Assembly: GCA_965199555.1 (NCBI GenBank)
Contig: CBDASJ010000009.1
Coordinates: 62,001 to 126,000, forward strand
From: LMUY01 sp965199555
GTDB lineage: Bacteria; Pseudomonadota; Alphaproteobacteria; Acetobacterales; Acetobacteraceae
Direction: 5' to 3'
Length of the DNA stretch: 64,000 bases
This document shows, piece after piece, positions 60,971 through 64,000 of this stretch; within the stretch, counting starts at the first letter, position 1, and each line of letters opens with the position of its first letter. The notes below the pieces were generated by a model. It made no database searches. It was not told the origin of the DNA and saw only the letters and a program-made list of their open reading frames with translations. The translations under genes were made by a program, and so were the position numbers.

Positions 60971-62099
60971 ATGCCCGTCATTCCGATCATTCCTTGTTTG
61001 CAGGATACGTCCGGCGTGACGGACATTCTGGCAAGCCGCCGGCAGGCCGTGCTCGCGGCGTTCCGCAAGCAGATCGGCTGGTGCCAAAGCCTGGGCTCGC
61101 CCTTCACCGCCGCGGTGCTGGCTATCCTGGCGGAGGACCTGGCCGCCGGCGGCGCCACCACGGCGCGCTTTGCCGCATGGCCGACCGACCCGCTGGCCGA
61201 CGCCCTGCCGCTTCGCCTGGCCGGTGCGCTGCACGCCCTGGTGCTGAACGGCGACTGTCCCCGCCTGGCCGCCTGCTACCCGCCGGCGGACTCCGCCGGT
61301 TTGGACGGCGCGGTGCGGATCGCCATGGTGGAGCACGCGGCCGTTCATCGCGGCGTTCATCGCGTCGCCGCCGCAAACCAACGAGATCGGCCGGTCCGGC
61401 GTGCTGCTCGGCGGCTTCCTGCAAATCGCCGCGGCCACGGAACTGCCGCTGCGGTTGCTGGAGATCGGCGCCAGCGCCGGGCTCAACCTCGTGTGGGACC
61501 GCTACCGCTACCGCCTCGGCGACCTCGAGTGGGGCGATCCCGCCAGCCCAGTGCTGCTGGCGCCCGCCTGGGACGGGCCGCCGCCGCCCGACACCGGCGC
61601 GCTGCGCGTGGCGGAGCGCCGGGCCTGCGACGTCGCGCCGATCGACCTGCGGGACCCGGTGCAGCGCCTGCGCCTGCGCGCCTATGTCTGGGCCGACCAG
61701 CCCGAGCGGCTGCAACGCCTGGACCGGGCGATTGCGGTCGCGTCCGGCAGCCCGCATTGCGTCGAACAGGCCGATGCCGCCGCGTGGGTCGGTGCCCGCC
61801 TGCGCGAATGCAGCCCGGGCCGGGCCACCGTGTTGTTCCATTCCATCATGTGGCAGTACATGCCGGACGCGACGCGCGCCGCGATCGAGGGGGACATCCA
61901 ACAGGCCGGCGCCGCCGCCACGCCCGGCGCCCCGTTCGCCTGGCTGCGGTTTGAGCCGCTGCAGCCTGAAACCCGCCCGGCCTTGTCCCTGTCGCTTTGG
62001 CCCGGCCCGCATCACGCCACGCTGGCACACGCCCATGCCCATGGCAGCGCCGTGCAATGGCTGGGCGCCGCTACGAACCGGACGACCGTCCTGCCATAA
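60971..62099 (+). pseudogene. DUF2332 family protein, frameshifted
   Basis: The N-terminal part (SRRQAVLAAFRKQIGWCQSLGSP, VAIL-type helices) is in one frame up to about 61338. From there the conserved FIAAFIASPPQTNEIGRS and the rest (LLEIGASAGLNLVWDRYRY, TVLFHSIMWQYMP) run in the next frame to 62099. One extra base near 61338-61344 accounts for the shift. The second part resembles an S-adenosylmethionine-type fold (EIGASAGLN). The start is ATG 60971 or GTG 61016. Broken gene or read error. Confidence 0.78.
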
Positions 62100-63003
62100 G
62101 CGCCGCCATGGCGAGGATGCGGTTGGCCTGCTTCAAATGCGGCATGTCCAGCATCTTGCCGTCGATCCCGATCACCCCCACGCCAGGCGAGGCGGCAAAG
62201 GCGTCCACCACCTTCTGCGCGAAGGCGATTTCCGCCGCGTCCGGGCTGTAGGCCGCGTTGATCGCCGCCACCTGGTCCGGGTGGATCGCCAGCCGCCCGG
62301 TGAAGCCGAGCTGGCGCGAGCGCTTCGAGTCCTCCGCCAACCCGGCCGGGTCGCGGAAATTCACGAACAAGGTGTCGATCGGCTGCACCTCCGCCGCGAC
62401 CGCGCCGGTGAGGCACAAGGAGCGGGCAAGCTCGAAGGTGAAGGCGTAGCCGCCGGTGGGCGCCTGGTTGGTGCTGGCACCCAGCGCGGCGGCCAGGTCC
62501 TCCGCGCCCCAGGTGATGCCGGACAAGCGCGCGCTGCTTCCGGCGTAGCTGCCCAGCGCGAACACGGCCCGCGCGGTTTCGGTGGCGACGGGGATGATCC
62601 GGATGCCGCCCGGCACCAGGCCTTCCCGCACCTCCAGCGCGGTCAGGTAGTGCCCCAGCAACACCACATCCGCCGCCGAGTCCGGCTTTGGCAGCACGAT
62701 GCCGTCCGGCGCGCCGCCGACGATCGCGGCCAGGTCGGGCAAGGCCTTGTCCGTTCCCAACGGGTTGACCCGCACCCATAGCTGCTGCCGCGTCCGGTCC
62801 GGCCGGGCATCGAGGTAGCTCCGCACCAGGTCGCGGGCGATTGCCGTGCGATCGGGTGCCACCGAATCCTCCAGGTCGAGGATCAGCGCGTCCGCCCCGG
62901 AGGCTTCGCCCTTGCCGAGCTTGCGTTCGCTGTCCCCTGGCACGAACAACAGGGAGCGCAGGATCATGGGACTGGTCCCGATTGCCCGCGCCTGATCCTG
63001 CAT
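62071..63003 (-). CDS. HpcH/HpaI aldolase / citrate-lyase beta-type CoA ester lyase
   Basis: 310 residues of the CitE/malyl-CoA lyase fold. Motifs: RSLLFVPGD, ILDLEDSV (metal-binding Glu/Asp), WVRVNPLGT, GIVLPKPDS, WGAEDLAAALGA and IHPDQVAAINAAYSP. Members cleave or form malyl-CoA, citramalyl-CoA and similar thioesters. The ATG at 63003 has GGGGG upstream; ATG 62967 (MILRSLLFV) is a good alternative. Its last 29 bases overlap the 3' end of the DUF2332 gene. Confidence 0.87.
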   Translation of the reverse strand: MQDQARAIGTSPMILRSLLFVPGDSERKLGKGEASGADALILDLEDSVAPDRTAIARDLVRSYLDARPDRTRQQLWVRVNPLGTDKALPDLAAIVGGAPDGIVLPKPDSAADVVLLGHYLTALEVREGLVPGGIRIIPVATETARAVFALGSYAGSSARLSGITWGAEDLAAALGASTNQAPTGGYAFTFELARSLCLTGAVAAEVQPIDTLFVNFRDPAGLAEDSKRSRQLGFTGRLAIHPDQVAAINAAYSPDAAEIAFAQKVVDAFAASPGVGVIGIDGKMLDMPHLKQANRILAMAALMAGRSSGS

Positions 63004-63020
63004 CCCATACCCCCTGCTTC

Positions 63021-63035
63021 TTCCGCCAGGCGGAA
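63021..63035. terminator. Short perfect palindrome between two minus-strand genes
   Basis: TTCCGCC-A-GGCGGAA lies between the stop at 63077 and the lyase start at 63003. With a single-base centre it is more likely an operator or transcript-end hairpin than a full terminator. No T-run follows on the minus strand. Confidence 0.25.
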
Positions 63036-63076
63036 ACCCTGCGGGCGCCGGGCGCGGCTGGCAAGTCACGCGGCGG

Positions 63077-64000
63077 CTACGGCGGGAACATCGCCCGCGT
63101 GTTCGGGTAGCCGCGCAGGCGGTCCAACCAGAAATCCGGCCGGTCGCCGCCCGGCGACAGCGGCGGCACCATCTGCGTCCATTCCCGGCAATCGACCATC
63201 ACCCAGCGCGTTGCGGTCGATGGCGGCCCGAGCTGGGGCTCGCACCGCTCGTTGGCCACCATGGCGGCGGCCTGCTGCCGGTCCGCGATCCGGTCCTGCC
63301 GGGACAGGTTCTGCCAGCGCTCCCACCGCGTGTAGCCGAGCTCGCGGGTAAAGTACATGCGTTCCAGATTGGCCGCGGCATCCACGCTGTGGCCGCCGAA
63401 ATGGTCCGTCACCAGGGTGGTGAGCGTGGTGTGCCCGACCCGGCCCGCAACCTTGTCGCGGAAGGTGACGGGCTGCACGGACCAGCGGGTGAAGGCGTAG
63501 CCCAGGTGGTCCGGGCAGGCGCCGGGCCGCCGTGTGATGCGCGCGACGGTTTGCCCGGTCGGCTGGCTGGCGAAGCTGCGGTCGACCACCACCCAGGCGT
63601 CCAGCGGCGTGCAGCGCGGCCCGATAAAGAATTGCAGCCCGGCGCCGCCATCCTCCGTAAGGCCGATGGACGCGGCCTCGGGCGTGAAGAACACGACCTG
63701 ACCGCCATCGCCGGGGTCGAAGCGGCCGAAGCCGCGTGGCGCGTCGCCGAAATCGGTGGCCTGCACCACCGCCAGCCCCAGCGCGGTGCGCACCGGCACG
63801 GAGTCGCTTTGCTGGTAGCCGTCGGGATGGGTGCCGCGGTCAATCAAATCGGCCCAGTCCCGACGGCGGTAAGGCAGCGCCTCGCCGATGCCGAGCTTGC
63901 GTTGGCGATTGCACCGCGCCGGACCGTCCAGCGGGCTGACCCCGAACAGCGGATGATCGCCGGCATCGACGCAAACGCTTTCGACCAGGAACGCCCACGC
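63077..64000 (-). CDS. Uncharacterised protein, partial at right edge
   Basis: The frame is open from 63077 to the right end (about 307 residues), so the N-terminus is outside. The upstream part reads FLVESVCVDAGDHPLFGVSP and LGIGEALPYRRRDWADL, so the protein does not begin at the TTG at 63847. Cys pairs (RCTPLD, GACPDHLG, ERCEPQLG, VDCREW) suggest an exported, disulfide-bonded protein. No family recognised. Confidence 0.65.
   Translation of the reverse strand, partial: AWAFLVESVCVDAGDHPLFGVSPLDGPARCNRQRKLGIGEALPYRRRDWADLIDRGTHPDGYQQSDSVPVRTALGLAVVQATDFGDAPRGFGRFDPGDGGQVVFFTPEAASIGLTEDGGAGLQFFIGPRCTPLDAWVVVDRSFASQPTGQTVARITRRPGACPDHLGYAFTRWSVQPVTFRDKVAGRVGHTTLTTLVTDHFGGHSVDAAANLERMYFTRELGYTRWERWQNLSRQDRIADRQQAAAMVANERCEPQLGPPSTATRWVMVDCREWTQMVPPLSPGGDRPDFWLDRLRGYPNTRAMFPP

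Noticed and set aside
1..64000. CRISPR array, phage genes or complete insertion sequence
   Set aside because: No regularly spaced repeats, no phage structural genes and no intact transposase were found; only the IS5 fragments at 32573-32806.

Overview
The window is very GC-rich (roughly 70 percent by eye) and densely coded, with many 4-base start/stop overlaps. Gene content points to an alphaproteobacterium, most likely Acetobacteraceae/Rhodospirillales. The evidence is a DUF3126 protein, a MqsRA module of alphaproteobacterial type, a quinate/protocatechuate cluster with a DUF849 enzyme, TRAP and Dpp-type transporters, and an atypical type II secretion locus. This placement is inference from gene content only.

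Left part (1-17 kb): a polyol/uronate dehydrogenase; a molybdate/tungstate uptake set (binding protein, fused permease-ATPase, ModE-like regulator); and a quinate/shikimate-to-protocatechuate cluster. In that cluster aroQ and a serine hydrolase diverge from pcaH, pcaG, a beta-keto acid cleavage enzyme and a fused QuiC-type dehydroshikimate dehydratase. Then come a frameshifted SDR, a catalase-like protein, a LuxR regulator divergent from an OFA-type MFS transporter, and a secreted-looking LGFP-repeat protein.

Middle part (17-31 kb) looks like an accessory catabolic island. It holds a Dpp-type ABC importer, an EthD-like protein, an operon of acyl-CoA ligase, a thiolase-fold protein lacking the catalytic Cys, and a DUF35 partner. 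A TRAP transporter, a fumarylacetoacetase-family hydrolase, a GntR regulator and a second EthD-like protein follow. I read it as uptake and CoA-dependent breakdown of an unidentified organic acid, with a possible Ltp2/ChsH2-like retro-aldolase step.

31-42 kb holds maintenance genes: ogt, a Nudix hydrolase, an MFS pump, an LprI-like protein, an M3 peptidase, mqsRA, a ketopantoate reductase, nadE, an Lrp-domain protein, tRNA-Pro and an AlgX-like protein. Between the Nudix gene and the MFS pump lies a strange mosaic: a partial second copy of the Nudix gene interleaved with IS5-family transposase fragments.

42-56 kb: two Tat-type ferritin-like (desiccation-related) paralogues sit beside a type II secretion locus (gspO divergent from gspE-F-H-I-J-L-M-C/N-D-K, with gspG inverted at the end and a lytic transglycosylase after it). 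gspD carries a one-base frameshift and the 5' end of gspI is rebuilt around palindromic repeats.

56-64 kb: an alpha/beta hydrolase, a lipoprotein, tRNA-Thr, a run of small secreted proteins of unknown function, a frameshifted DUF2332 gene, a CitE-like lyase whose 3' end overlaps it, and a partial unknown protein at the right edge. Three single-base frameshifts in otherwise intact genes, plus the mosaic, mean that assembly error must be excluded before these are called biology.
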